Positions 52,765-64,000 of a stretch of DNA of 64,000 bases are shown in pieces (the stretch's first letter is position 1; every line of letters starts with the position of its first letter). A model generated the notes under the pieces. That model made no database searches. It saw only the letters and a program-made list of their open reading frames with translations, and was not told the origin of the DNA. The stretch is from Chionoecetes opilio (lineage: Eukaryota > Arthropoda > Malacostraca > Decapoda > Majidae). The position numbers and the translations under genes are program-made. Location of the stretch: assembly GCA_016584305.1 (NCBI GenBank), contig JACEEZ010023434.1:112032-176031 (forward strand). The letters run 5' to 3'.

Positions 52765-53852
52765 GTCAGAGTTGAGTCACTCTGGGATCTTCTGCGACTT
52801 CGCGGGATTCCTGCAAGGACTATTGGTTTGATAACTGGTCTGTATTCTGGGACTGAGAGTGCTGTGAAGTGTGGGGCAGGTGTATCCAGCTTCTTTCCTG
52901 TGAATACAGGAGTGAGGCAAGGGAGCGTCCTTGCCCCATCACTTTTCAACGCTTGTATGGACTGGGTATTGGACAAGGTTGTAGATCAAAGTGATAGTGG
53001 AGCATCCGTCGGCAACACCAAGATCACTGATCTTGTTTTTGCCGATGATGCAGTAATCTTTGCTGAGTTGCTGGAGGTCCTGGTGATGGCTCTCGAGGCG
53101 CTGCACGAGGAGGCAAAGCCTTTGGGACTTGAGGTCTCCTGGCTCAAGACCAAGGTCCAGGTGTTTGGAGACTTACTAGATGAAGCAGTACAGTCTGTTC
53201 ATGCACGTGGAGAGGACATTGAGATCTTGGAAAGTTTTACATACCTTGGTAGCGCAGTCCATAATGACAGCAGGTCACGTCAAGAAGTCTTACGGCGGAT
53301 TGGCATAGCCCACGGTGTTATGGACTCGCTCAGCGGGAGTATTTGGCGTTGTCGGTACCTGTGCAGGACAAAGATCCGGATCTTCAAGTCGCTTGTGATC
53401 CCTGTCTTACTCTATGGTTGTGAGACATGGACACTAAATAGTGACTTGAAGAGACGAATCAGTGCCTTTGGTAATAAGTGTCTTCGCAGAATCATGGGGT
53501 ATCGCTGGGATGATTACGTATCAAATCAGCGATTGCACCGTGAGACTGAATCGAGGCCTATTACCTGCATAGTCCGTCAGCGCCAACTTCGGCTATATGG
53601 GCATGTGGCACGCTACCCTGAAACCGATCATTCCCATCGGGTTGTATCTGTAAGAGACAATCCGGTGTGGAGGAGGCCAAGGGGGCGCCCACAAGGCTCG
53701 TGGCTGGGGCAAGTTGATGTTTATTGTCGAGAGCTGCTTGGTATGGGAAAGGAGCCTGTATGGGAACTCGCGTGTGGTGACCCCCGGGAGTGGCGTCGTA
53801 GGGTGGGCGAGGCGACGCGCCCCCCCCGGCGTATGCCCCCAATGATTGATTG
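52765..53852 (+). pseudogene. RTE-type non-LTR retrotransposon, 5'-truncated ORF2
   Basis: The frame from 52762 to 53853 (363 codons) covers the reverse-transcriptase palm (TGVRQGSVLAPSLFNACMDW, then the LVFADDAVIFAE box near residue 90), the FTYLGSAVHND segment, IPVLLYGCETWTLN and the C-terminal LRLYGHVARYPETDHSHRVV region of RTE elements. The 3' end is a short TGATTGATTG tail. The 11-bp duplication AACCAGTAATG flanks it (52754-52764 and 53853-53863). The endonuclease and the first RT motifs are missing, so it cannot move. Partial relatives lie at 60508-61142 and 63886-64000. Confidence 0.88.
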
Positions 53853-54930
53853 AACCAGTAATGAGCGAGCCTGGATACTTACTACCTCTCCTAATATCAG
53901 TCCCGAACAGTCGTGGGCGAGTGTGCCAAATCCCGAATGTAGCGCCACTCACTGTTTACCTCCCAACATAGCTACACGGTCTGGTTGTGTTTGTAATTCC
54001 AGTACCCTCCCGAGTTTGGCGCTTGCTTTCTTCACAAGGCATAGCGCTAAACTCGAGGATCGCGAAACTCAGGTATTGAAAACATTGTATAAATGCTTAT
54101 TTAGTCACTTTCTCCCCCCAAAAATACCCTGAAAATACCCGTCCACCCAGCAGTGAATGGGTACCGGGTGTTAGCCGGGGGTTTGTGACCCTCCTCCCGG
54201 GGTGGTCGGCCAAAACTAGAGGACAGGAGAGGAGAGGACCTACGATCTTGAGCTTGAGTTGGGAGTCACCCAGCTGATGCTGTTAGTGAAGCATTTGGTC
54301 CGGCGTTCTGTCACACACGTAGTATTCTGTTGGGAGAGAAGCAAAAGGGGGAAGCAAAACTAGGTGTTTCATTTTCCCCTCATTCCTCTCTCTGCATCAT
54401 ATTCATACGGGGTCCCCCCTCACTGAGGGGCCCCCTGCATCTCATTCTCTCTCATGCATGCTCTCCAAGAATTCTCCAAGAATTCTTTTACACTTTCAGC
54501 CACACAACTGTCACTCCTCCACTCAGCACACAACCCCAGCAGGTGCTCCATCTGCCTATCCACACTCCTGTCTCTCATCTCTCGCCATTCAACCACTCCG
54601 ACTTCTCCTACCACTACCTCCAACATCTTTGTTCTAGCATACTCATACCGTTCACATTCCAGTATCATGTACTCCACAGTTTCATCCACTCCTGTCTCAC
54701 AGTGATAGTCGGGATGGTAAGAATTTTGGACTCGGCGCGAAACTCGCGGATCGCGAAACTTGCATAGCGTGAAATTCGGGAGGGTACTGTATTTTTCATT
54801 TATTTCACAATTTTTCCTGTGTTTTTCCTGTATTTTCACACCCTTGGGAAAATACCCTCGCACTAACGGACAATCGGCTTTAACGGACCACTTCTCCCCC
54901 CTTTTAGTCCGTTAAATCGAGGGTCGACTG

Positions 54931-55500
54931 TATATGGACGTTGCCAAAGGTAAAGTGGATATAGAGAATTTCACTATTGTAAAGTGTGCTGAAGTGAGAT
55001 ATCTCTTAACAATTTGTGCACTTTCAATATCTGTCAGATAATCCTGACAGATTTTTAAAAATCCAGACACCCTTCTCGCCCTTTTTGTCCACCACAATGA
55101 AAGTTTACTGCATATATAAAGATAAATAATAGTGTAAGATGTTCTGTCTGTATCATTTTGCCTAAATAAGATAGTCCACAGGATGATATCCAAACAAACC
55201 TAGAGAACGGCACGAACCCCTAACAACGGGGGTTGGTTGCGTTACCTCGCCAAGCAGCAACTGCCCTTTGGATATGGTTAATAGCTCACCTGTGAGGTAC
55301 TGTTACCATTGGCATTGCTGCTGCTATGAAAATGAGGATGATGATAATGACTAAAGATCTCAAACTTACACTACTTTCTACCTTAGATAAAACACTAGCT
55401 ATGGACTTGATGAAAAAATTTAAATATGACCAGATAAAAACCAAGCATCAAAGGCTGAATTCCACCGACTTAAAGCACAGTCTTTCAAAAGGAAACTTAC
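54931..55500. other. Intronic stretch immediately downstream of exon b
   Basis: No repeat family recognised. It contains the splice donor of exon b at its right edge. Confidence 0.45.
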
Positions 55501-55721
55501 CAAAAGCTTTCCAATGGGATCCAGTATCTGCAGTCCCTTCAGGTTACAAAAGGAGCGAACTGTAGCTACAGATTTAGCAGTATCGCTGAAGCTCGGACGG
55601 TCAAAAACAACTTCAGTTACTTGACGGGAAATTGAGAAATCTTGATCCTCATCCAGTTCTCTCCCTATCATTTTATAGATATAATAGGGCTCATAGGGAT
55701 GCACACTTGCGGGGTCACAAG
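55501..55721 (-). CDS. Host LRR-like gene, internal exon b
   Basis: Acceptor GTCATTTCCTTCAG before 55721 and consensus donor GTAAGT after 55501. The exon is 221 bp, phase 1 in and phase 0 out. The peptide begins CDPASVHPYEPYYIYKMIGR, continues RQVTEVVFDRPSF and ends CNLKGLQILDPIGKLL. It joins upstream exon a (A + CT = Thr codon) and downstream exon c in frame. A family B MITE begins only 43 bp upstream of the acceptor. The protein is not recognised beyond LRR-like spacing near its end. Confidence 0.7.
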
Positions 55722-55764
55722 CTGAAGGAAATGACAGTGAATTAGAAATGTGGTGTTAACACTA

Positions 55765-56147
55765 CAGGTTGAAGTTCCCAAACTCGGCAACCTCGGGACC
55801 AGCGCCGAGCCGAGTAATGGAATTTTCCGACTTTTAGAACGTAGATATATTAAGGGGAAAAAAAGCATGAAAATCACATGAAAAAAATTCCTGGACGTTT
55901 GGGAGCCATAATACCAATAACAGACCTGTAGAAGTACACAAAATAACAGTGTACACAACTCTACAGTCACAACACCACTGAACAATAACAACAAACAAAT
56001 CAGCGGGAGAAACCAAGCGGCCTAGTGTGGTGGCACCTAGCGGCTGACCCGGCAACTACGCGCCGGGTTTTGGGTGTTCTGCCGTGTTTGGGAAAATTCG
56101 GAACCATAGCCAAGTCTTGGGATGCCGAGTTTGGGAACTTCAACCTG
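55765..56147. mobile_element. Tigger-like MITE, family B copy 2
   Basis: Ends CAGGTTGAAGTTCCCAAACT and inverse, TA-flanked. It sits immediately upstream of host exon b. Confidence 0.85.
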
Positions 56148-56174
56148 TATCATACAATATTTGTGATTGAAACA

Positions 56175-56580
56175 ATATTTTTCTTTACATCAAAAAAGAC
56201 TGGCCAAGGACTGAAAAAAAAAAAGGTAACAAAGTCATTTGAATACCAGTCCCTATAACAGTCAGAGACTTTAAAAGAAGGCGGGCCAACTTGGTTTCAG
56301 GGGTGTCTTGGGACCTCTCTCTTGAAAGAATTAAAGTTGTAGGAAGTAGAAAAATAAAATAAGGAAGAGTTTCAGTTTGCCAGTGAAAGGAGTGAAAGGT
56401 ACTCTTGCATTAGTAAGACGGACAGAATAGGGTTGGGAGAAAGTAGCAAGTCTTGTGTAGTGAGACCACGGAAGGGGGGAAGGCATGCAGTTACCAAGTA
56501 CCAAGTTCAGAAGAGCAGTAAGCATGAAAATGAAAATAGAGGATAGCAAGAAATGCAACTACTGGCACTGCTAGAGATGG
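56175..56580 (-). mobile_element. Jockey-like retrotransposon 3' end, diverged
   Basis: Aligns in reverse with 19290-19700: 'ctggccaaggactg', 'taccagtccctataacagtc', 'ggggtgtcttg', 'aaagaattaaa', 'cttgtgtagtgagaccacg', 'aggcatgcagtta'. Encoded residues include LALFYRY-like and PFTGKL remnants, with many stops. Confidence 0.7.
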
Positions 56581-56951
56581 CTATAAGTTATGGGTTGGTC
56601 CACATGGCTCTGGTACCAGGAACATTAACCCTTTAGCGCAATATAAGTTTCAATAAGTTATATTTTCCACGCATTTTTGCAGCACCAATCATTTTGACCA
56701 TTTCAAACCATTTCTACGAGCGCCAAAATATTTAGTTTCTTTGACTATTTTCACCTCCACCCTATGTTTTCATCCTTATAATAATTATATCAATGGCTTA
56801 GTTATTGCTTGTAGTTGGACATGAAACAATAAAAAAAATACAAAACAACAACTTAGCGACCCACTGATGTAGTCCGAATAAAGTATGTATAAAAAAAATT
56901 TCAACTTACTTTATGTTCCCACCTCCATGGCTGACAAATGAAAAAGGAGTT

Positions 56952-57587
56952 TTGGGAGTTTTAAGGAGTTTTGATGTATCACATATTAAGATATAATATT
57001 ATAAGGAAGGAGCCTGTGTTGCTAGTGATTTAGTGGTAGAAGGTGTGTATTGTTTAAAATAGTGACAATTAGTGCTATGGCGTGGCCGCTGCTACGTCTC
57101 CCTGTCACCTCAACACCCTAAATCACCCTTATCTAAGGTGACACGCAGTGCTACCCTGACCTAAATAGTGACACGTGTATAGAACTGCACTTCACAACCA
57201 TATAATATATATAATAATGAGCATTAGTCATGATAATAAGCAATACCTTTGGAAGCCACGGCTGAATCTGGCTCGTAGTAATTTGTTTACCTTTCACTAG
57301 AGCTTGAGCTTGACTAGCTACACGGTCTGGTTGTGTTTGTGATTATTTTTCATTTATTTCACGTGTAGGAGCGGACCAAATTCAGCATGTAGTGCTCAGT
57401 CACTGTTTACCTCCCAACATAGCTACACAGTCTGGTTGTGTTTCTGATTATTTCTCGTTTATTTCACAAATTTTCCGTTTTTTTCATATATTTTTCAACC
57501 CTTGGGAAAATACCCTCACTATGACGGCCAATCGGCTTTAACGGACCACTCCTACCCCCCTTTAGTCTGTTATATCGAGGTTTGACT
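56952..57587. mobile_element. Tigger-like MITE, family D copy 3 (left end missing)
   Basis: Begins within the family interior ('gttttaaggagttttgatgt'), contains the 'aaggtgacacgcagtgctac' block and ends 'gttatatcgaggtttgact'. The left terminus is absent. Confidence 0.75.
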
Positions 57588-57654
57588 ACTCTACTGAATA
57601 CACGTTTCTATTTAAATAGTCCTCAAAACACTAAAAAGAAAATTCAAAATATTT

Positions 57655-57710
57655 ATGTAAAATACGGGTGCGTCTTATGCGGAGGTGCGTCCTATGCGCC
57701 GGCAAATACG
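57655..57710. mobile_element. Isolated right end of family I element
   Basis: 'gtgcgtcttatgcggaggtg' and 'tgcgccggcaaatacgg' followed by TA, matching 16750-16778 and the inverse of 14136-14200. Confidence 0.65.
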
Positions 57711-57715
57711 GTATA

Positions 57716-58744
57716 CAGGAGAACCTCATTTAACCGGCATTTAAAGCAACGGCAGCCTCAAAACAACGGCACTAATCGACCCAGGCATTAATTAATATAA
57801 TTATTTCAAAAACTGAGAAAATCGGCAGAAATTTAGTTGGGCAAGGCTGTGGTCTACACAGACTCTCTCTCCTCACTCTACCTCCTCCTCTCCCGTCATC
57901 CACGATCCTCTACGTCCCTCGTCCACACCATCCAGAGGGCCCTTCACCTTACCAACGAGGGGTGGGAGATCGCCTTCCAGTGCGTTCCCTCCCACGCTGG
58001 TATCCCAGGCAACGAGGTGGCTGATTCTGCTGCCAGGATGGCCTTAACAGATGTAAACACGACACCCTTCCCTCTGCCGCTCTCCGCGGCCAAACGCCTG
58101 ATCCCCCGGGTCTGCCGCTCCACCTGGAATAACACACTCGGCAATGCCCTCCGCATCACCTCCATGGGCCAATACCGCAGTGACTCTTCCCCCCAGCCGT
58201 GGATACGGAAAAAGTCCCGCGTCCTGGATGTCACTCTCACCCGCCTCCGCCTGGGGCACACGACACTCACAGCTCACCTGCATCGCCTCCGTCTGTCCCC
58301 TGACCCCCACTGCCCTTGGTGCATGAATTTTCCGGAGATTATTGAACACTTTCTGCTGCAGTGTCCGCACTTCCACTCACACCGTGTAGTGCTACAGTCT
58401 CAACTCCTCGCCCTGAACGTCACTACATTTGACCTGCCCACCCTGCTGGCGGCGGCTGGCGTTCCCCCCTCTCGGCAACACGCCGTCATCCGCCTCACCT
58501 GTGCCTTCCTGAGGAAGACAGGTCAACTACCGCGCCTGTGATAGCATCATAGGACATCACCAGGGCTCATAGTGTTCCCCAAGGGATCCTCGCAGCCCTA
58601 AAACAACAACAACAACAACCTCCAGAAACCACAGTATTTATTGGGATTTTGGGCGATTCCATAAGAGTAACTCAAAACAACGGCAAAATGAGTTATCCGG
58701 CATGCGCTCCCCCCCGAGGGTGCCGGATAAACGAGGTTCTCCTG
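57716..58744. mobile_element. Tigger-like MITE, family C copy 3, holding a retroelement fragment
   Basis: Family C ends on both sides with TA. Instead of the Jockey tail of copies 1 and 2, the interior holds the RNase H-type retroelement end at about 57830-58608. Confidence 0.8.
57837..58541 (+). pseudogene. RNase H and C-terminal region of a non-LTR retrotransposon ORF2
   Basis: The frame starts truncated within RNase H (VVYTDSLSSLYLLL with the catalytic Asp, then CVPSHAGIPGNEVADSAARM with the last Asp). It is followed by the usual linker and a zinc-finger-like end, HCPWCMNFPEIIEHFLLQCP, before LPRL-stop. Such an RNase H occurs in I/R1/LOA/Jockey-related elements. A short 3' UTR ends in (AAC)n at about 58600. 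The reverse transcriptase is missing. It is the best-preserved source of the sequence repeated inside family E MITEs. Confidence 0.85.
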
Positions 58745-58835
58745 TATATATAAAGCTTGATGTGGAAATTATCCACCAACCACCCTCTCAATTGTTAGAG
58801 TTGTGGTTTTGTTTCCCCCCCTTGTGAGGGAGGTA

Positions 58836-59612
58836 CAGGGAGGTCCCGAAGATACGAGCAGTAGGTTCCACCTGGCATACTCGTAAAGCGAAATCTCGTA
58901 TAATGAAACACATAACTAATGGTAAAATATAGGTTTGCTTCCAGGACCCCATCAATTAAAAAAAAAAAAAAATACATGTTTTTCAAGCTAAAATAAACTA
59001 TAGCAAACACAACAAACACACAGAGTCTATATTACCCACACTGTACTACCTATTCTGTTGAAAAAGCATTCTGAAAGAGAAAATAGCACACAAAATAACA
59101 TAACTGCACATTAATTAAACATAAAACATACATAACAAGCAAAAAAGACGTTGTAATGTAGGGGACGCCGCGTGATACAAGAGAAGGTAGTGTAGCGGTC
59201 CCAAGGTTGGGTCCGCACACCTGCTAATTACCCCTAAGGGTCAGGCCCCGCCATATGCTTAATTACCCTTCAGGTCACGCCTTGCTAGGGGTGACCTGAC
59301 TGCGGTCCCAAGGGTGGGGCCGCACACCTGCTAATTACCCCTAAATGTCAGGCCGCGCCATATGCTTAATCTTAATCTTAACCTTCAGGTCACGGCTTGC
59401 TAGGGGTGACCTCACTGGGGTCAACCAAATCCCCCTTTGTCCAGTCTGGAAATGGTAGGGCGCGCATTTTGAGCTTGATAATTTTACTCACCCCAGTTTG
59501 AATGTCGTATCATTGGATTTTTGATCTCGTATATTGAAAATAGACCCCAATTTACTCAGCTCGTATCATTGATTTCTCGTATACCGAATGCTCGTATAAC
59601 GGGACCTCCATG
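58836..59612. mobile_element. Tigger-like MITE, family A copy 3
   Basis: Ends CAGGGAGGTCCCGAAGATAC and inverse, TA-flanked. Two copies of the ~108-bp internal unit, against three in copy 1. Confidence 0.85.
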
Positions 59613-60507
59613 TATATATATATATATATATAAAAAAAAAATACTGATTCAAAACAGATATAGAAACTCAGAATCACTGAATCTCCAACACACGTAGGCG
59701 GATGTCAGTCATACGTACTTTATATATGTACTATTTTACTGTGAAAAGTAAGCCTTGACAAAATTTCTGACTCTGAATGCTTCTGTATCAATACATTCTA
59801 AACACATTACATGGCGGCAGTACTCTGTCAACGTGTTTCATTAAAGATTGAAGAAGATTTTGGTGATTTTCCATCAACTTTCAGTGTATGATATTGAAGT
59901 AAATTCCTTCCACGTAATTCATTCTCAGATAGTGTTACATCTATAGCTGTCCCGTAAGTGGTGAGTGTCCTTTTTTTTGTAAATATCGGATGCAGAAATT
60001 GAATAGGAAAAATAATTACATAACTGTAACTATCAAGGATATCACCATGTTGCATTATAATACATTAGAGAACACTATATCAACTAGGCCGTGTGCCCTA
60101 AAACCACACGAGATAATTAAAATCCCATAGTAGCCCAGCGGGAAGTGTGCCTCAGACAGTGTCAGAGGAAAACTTAATTGGTTTTAGGCCCAGTGGTAAA
60201 AAAAATAATGCCGGTAGAGAAGGTTGCTCGTTATTTAATTTCTGTGACGGTTAGGAAACCTATGCATTGACAAAAAATTACGCCAATGGAGTGAATCTAA
60301 CTATTTTAAGGACATCACTCCGCTTACGATACAACTTTTTTCCCTAATTGAGCTAGGATGCTCATTATTTTACTGACAGTTGTGCACAGGAATGAAATTA
60401 TACAGATAGTTTCATTAAATTATATCAATAAATACATAAATCAAAAATAATTATGTTGAATTTGTCTGCGATTTTAGTCAATGATTTATATCGCTACTAG
60501 TCACTAG
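59613..60507. other. Intronic stretch with one unexplained open frame
   Basis: An AT run follows the MITE. A minus-strand frame at 60055-59828 (TTYGTAIDVTLSENELRGRN) looks coding-like but has no convincing splice sites, and I cannot place it. Confidence 0.35.
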
Positions 60508-61142
60508 GTGTTTGGAGGCTTACTAGATGAAACAGTACAGTCTGTTCATGCATGCGGCGAGGAAATTGAGATCTTTGCAAAGTTTTACATACCTTGGTAG
60601 CACAGTCCATAATGACGGCGGGTCACGTCAAGAAGTCTTACGGTGGATTGACATAGCCCACGGAGTTATGGACTCGCTCAGCAGGAGTATTTGGCATTGT
60701 CGGTACCTGTGCAGGAGGACAAGGATCCGGATCTTCAAGTCGCTTGTGATCCCTGTCTTACTCTATGGTTGCGAGACATGGACACTAAATAGCGACTTGA
60801 AGAGACGAATCGATGCCTTTGGTAATAAGTGTCTTCGCAGAATCATCAGGTATCGCTGGGATGATTACGTGTCAAATCAGCGATTGCACCGTGAGACTGA
60901 ATCGAGGCCTATTACCTGCATAGTCCATCAGCGCTAACTTCGGCTATATGGGCCGGTGGCACGCTACCCTGAAACCGATCCTTCCCATCCGGTTGTATCT
61001 GTAAGAGACAATCCAGCGTGGAGGAGGCCAAGGGGGTGCCCACAAGGCTCGTGGCTGAGGCAAGTTGATGTTTCTTGTCAAGAGCTGCTTGGTATGGGAA
61101 AGGAGCCTGCATAGAGACTCGCGTGTGGTGACCCCCGGGAGA
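60508..61142 (+). pseudogene. RTE-type retrotransposon fragment
   Basis: Aligns with 53160-53790: QSFTYLGSTVHNDGGSRQEV, RIFKSLVIPVLLYGCETWTL, ending with a stop within the 'CIVHQR' region and continuing as decayed sequence to 61142. Truncated at both ends. Confidence 0.8.
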
Positions 61143-61743
61143 CACATAACACATAAGCCAAAGTGGGATAGGGAGCAAGGATTTTGCATGCTGTGAAGGA
61201 GGTTTGGGGAAAGATGGATTTGACTGTGCAAGGAAGAATATGGATGCATAAATGTATTATCATACCAAATGATCTGTATGGCTGTAAGGCTTAAAATGCA
61301 GGGTAAAGGGAAGTTGTGCCGGAAATAAGGAGCTTGTGAACAGTTGCAGGAAAGAGATCATTTGAAACATTGAAAAATGGCAAGGTTAGAGATGTGCAGA
61401 AACCAGCACAGCCTAATACAAAGGGTAGACCAAGAGATGCTACAAAGCTTTGGTTAAGTAGCAAAATGTGAGAGGAAAGAATGGCTAAAAGAATGTACAC
61501 ATCTAAAATAGAAGATGTAATAAAGATGAACACATGAAAAAAGGAATGGAGAGATGGTGTTACAAAGACCTTGAATCACAGAGTCCTAAGCGTCAAGGAG
61601 GGCAAAATATAGAAATGAGTTCGAGAGATGAGACACAGATGTTACATGTCTCTCAAATCCTGGACCTTGTAAAGTAAAAATAATAGCAATGAAATGGGTA
61701 TCTAGTTGTGTGGTCTTATTAAGTTTAATGTTCCCTAACTTCA
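61143..61743. other. Sequence after the RTE fragment, origin unclear
   Basis: A purine-rich stretch that may be decayed retroelement sequence. No motif is certain. Confidence 0.35.
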
Positions 61744-61755
61744 TGAGTAAAAGGA

Positions 61756-61930
61756 AGATAAGATTTTCATCCTATCTAGACACTTTGCAAGTACCAACTA
61801 CAAGGTTATTGACTATACAAAGCACCGCCACATCAGCACGAACTAGGCGGACTCGAACCACTGACCGAATGCGCAGGGACGCTACACATTACAAGCTCAC
61901 GTCTCTACCAACCTTGCCACCCTGACGGGC
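61756..61930 (-). mobile_element. tRNA-derived SINE, family 1, copy 3
   Basis: Same family as 5391 and 11760. A perfect 12-bp duplication TGAGTAAAAGGA flanks it (61744-61755 and 61931-61942). B-box GGTTCGAGTCC on the minus strand (slightly changed as 'tggttcgagtccgcc'). Confidence 0.88.
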
Positions 61931-62152
61931 TGAGTAAAAGGACCATCATATTGGTTTACAAATGCAAAACATGAATGGAGAATATATATAATTAATAAAT
62001 CATACAACAATAAGAATAGGAAATCAATGGCTAGTCTGAAGTTATTGTGGTAAGAGAAATATATAAATATGCAATTTCTAACACGTATATAAAATGGCTC
62101 ATGCAAAAATTACCAGAGGAAGTTGTATTGTTAGAAAAAAAATCATACTCAC

Positions 62153-62381
62153 TGATGATTGTGTCACATCTTCTGCTCATTGTAATAGCATTGTAATCTA
62201 TTGAAAAGGGGTAGAAAATCAGCCTTAGTGATCTTGGGCACTGCCTCAAAAATTGATCCACCACATCAATCTCTGCAGTGACGCAGAGAAACTTCAGGTT
62301 ACTCAATCCCTCCTGCATCTCTTGTATCCTTTTCATGGGGTGTTGGGAGCATTTTGGCAAGTCTATTGACAGCTCCTCCAG
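62153..62381 (-). CDS. Host LRR-like gene, most upstream exon in window (exon a)
   Basis: Acceptor AATTTTGTCCCCAG before 62381 and consensus donor GTGAGT after 62153. The exon is 229 bp, phase 0 in and phase 1 out. It encodes LEELSIDLPKCSQHPMKRIQ, then EGLSNLKFLCVTAEIDVVDQ and FLRQCPRSLRLIFYPFSIDY, with clear leucine-rich-repeat spacing. It joins exon b in frame. Earlier exons and the start codon must lie right of the window. The repeats suggest a protein-interaction role (for example an F-box/LRR or similar protein), but no partner domain is visible. Confidence 0.7.
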
Positions 62382-62580
62382 CTGGGGACAAAATTTACTT
62401 TAAGTGAATTAACATCCACATTTGAAGGATATTGATGATTATTTTCATGGACAGCAGTTTTAGTGTAAGGCAAAATATGCATGCACGGACCTGGAGCAAA
62501 ATTACAAGTTGCCTTTCTGCCTCCTTACTAGGCCTGCCTGTGATCATTGAGAGAGTCCACAAAACCTTCTCTATTTAATA

Positions 62581-63051
62581 CAGGTTGAAGTTCCCAAACT
62601 CGGCAACCTCGGGACCAGCGCCGAGCCGAGTAATGGAATTTTCCGACTTTTAGAACGTAGATATATTAAGGGGAAAAAAAGCATGAAAATCACATGAAAA
62701 AAATCACAGGTCAATTTTCTCAGAAATAGTTAACACATTGTTCTTCCTTTTCTTTTCACTTCCATCAGTAGGTGTTCCTGGACGTTTGGGAGCCATAATA
62801 CCAGTAACAGACCTGTAGAAGTACACAAAATAACAGTGTACACAACTCTACAGTCACAACACCACTGAACAATAACAACAAACAAATCGGCAGGAGAAAC
62901 CCAGCGGCCTAGTGTGGTGGCACCTAGCAGCCGACCCGGCAACTACACGCCGGGTTTTGGGTGTTCTGCCGGGTTTTGGAAAATCCAGAACCATAGCCGA
63001 GTTTTGGGTGTTGCCGAGTCTTGGGATGCCGAGTTTGGGAACTTCAACCTG
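62581..63051. mobile_element. Tigger-like MITE, family B copy 3
   Basis: TA-flanked, family B ends. It is about 85 bp longer than copy 2 because of an interior segment near 62700-62780 ('ttcttccttttcttttcact') that may be ancestral and deleted in the others. Confidence 0.85.
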
Positions 63052-63397
63052 TAGCCTCCTTCTAAAGTTTACAAAACACAATCATCAGCTACACTCTTCA
63101 CTGTACATGGGATTTACATGAACAAATTACTAAATATTTTCCTTCTAAATACAGTACCAATTGCTGCACTTTCAGCATTTTCAATTTTTCATCATAAGAA
63201 AATGAAATTCAATTGGCGAATATTTCTGGCAAATTCCAAAATTTGTTGAGTAATTTCTGGCAAGAAATACAACAATTGGCAGGACCTGGCAACTCTGTCT
63301 GGCAGTGACATAGGACGTCGGACAGTGAGTGTAGGCTCAGTGTAGGCTACTGGACTAGTCTCGCTTAGTTTCCGTTCGCACACCGGAATGAGTAATC

Positions 63398-63558
63398 ATG
63401 TCGGCATCTTCAGCAGTTATCAAATTTGCATTCAAGGACCACAAGTTGTTTTTTTATAAGAAACACGGAAACCAGAAGCACACAGCAGTTTGTACTTTCT
63501 GCAAGCAAAGCATCACGGACAAGGCTAGCACGACGTCCATTTTAATTTTGCATTTTTA
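63398..63558 (+). pseudogene. hAT (ZBED-type) transposase N-terminus remnant
   Basis: A 53-codon frame starts MSASSAVIKFAFKDHKLFFY and contains VCTFCKQSITDKASTTS, the first half of a BED zinc finger (C-x2-C), where the following histidines would be expected. It ends at a stop right after. The upstream sequence may be the element's 5' end. The rest of the transposase is absent. Confidence 0.6.
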
Positions 63559-63764
63559 ATTATTTTTGCATTTGATACCGAGACTATATGGACAATTTAA
63601 TTAGGTCCGTTATATTCAAAGGTACATTATGAGAAAAAAAAATTAAAACCCATTCCTTACAAACAGGACAGGACAATACAATTTAGTATTGTGTTTGGTC
63701 CGCAGTAAGGACCAAAAACATTCAGATAGTAGTCATATTTATAAAAATATATTTGCATATGCCT

Positions 63765-63885
63765 GTTCTTGGTCTGTTTCGGAGGGTCTGGTCTTGGTCT
63801 TGGTCTTGGTCTCGGAGGGCTGGTCTGGGTCTCGGAAGGTCTGGTCTTGGTCTTGGTCTCGGAGGGTCTGGTCTTGACTACAACA
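63765..63885. repeat. GGTCTTGGTCTC-type short tandem repeat
   Basis: Imperfect 6/12-bp repeats (ggtctt, ggtctc, 'tcggagggtctg'). Confidence 0.85.
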
Positions 63886-64000
63886 CTGGCCCATGGTGTT
63901 ATGGACTCGCTCAGCACGAGTAATTGGTATTGTCGGTAACTGCGCAGGAGGACAAAGATCCGGATTTTTAAGTCGCTTGTGATCCCCGTCTTACTCTATG
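63886..64000 (+). pseudogene. RTE-type retrotransposon fragment running off the window
   Basis: 'ggtgttatggactcgctcag' through 'gatccccgtcttactctatg' matches 53311-53416. It is truncated at its left and continues beyond 64000. Confidence 0.75.

Noticed and set aside
59828..60055. Minus-strand 75-codon frame as a further host exon between exons a and b
   Set aside because: It looks protein-like but lacks a convincing acceptor and would need phase 1-1, which I could not find.

Overview
This is nuclear DNA from an animal, most likely an arthropod and probably a decapod crustacean. The sequence is intron- and repeat-rich, with many short TTAGG/TTAGGT runs, very long AT, CT and poly(T) tracts, tRNA-derived SINEs, and many pogo/Tigger-like elements. 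Nothing suggests bacteria, plasmid or organelle. The lineage call is inference from repeat style only.

Host genes: I see one convincing protein-coding gene on the minus strand. Four exons have good GT/AG sites and mutually consistent phases: 62381-62153, 55721-55501, 24826-24673 and 12236-12013, the last ending in a stop codon. They encode the C-terminal part (about 275 residues) of a protein with leucine-rich-repeat-like segments. The introns are about 6.4, 30.7 and 12.4 kb and are largely transposon-filled. A possible cassette exon (50856-50602, phase 0-0) lies in the largest intron. Two further LRR-like exons (4282-4165 and 3469-3345) suggest a second related gene, or an alternative 3' part, continuing past the left edge.

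Transposon layout, left to right. 0-17 kb: a Tigger transposase fragment, several Tigger-like MITE families, a foldback element carrying a SINE, tandem-repeat MITEs, and two CCGTATTT...GCGTCTTA-type elements. 16.8-19.7 kb: a minus-strand CR1-like remnant next to a plus-strand Jockey-like remnant. 19.7-23.8 kb: a broken gag-protease retroelement on the minus strand with foldbacks and a SINE inside. 24.9-38.6 kb: one Ty3/Gypsy-like element (minus strand) with near-identical LTRs and a CTTAT target duplication. Its integrase gene is split by three unrelated DNA transposons: a 5.4-kb TTAA-flanked element, a 2.4-kb element encoding a 497-residue protein, and a 1.3-kb element. 38.7-46 kb: MITEs, a 33-bp and a 28-bp minisatellite (the latter with 19 TGACGTCA sites), and SINEs. 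46-64 kb: intron, RTE-type retroelements, more Tigger-like MITEs and a retroelement RNase H fragment.

The most interesting system is the 2.4-kb element at 31362-33739. It has about 150-bp imperfect terminal inverted repeats around an intact long ORF of a widespread but, to my knowledge, unnamed invertebrate protein family. Its edges are fixed by the Gypsy integrase gene it interrupts. Nearly every other long ORF is a retroelement remnant or a minisatellite artefact.
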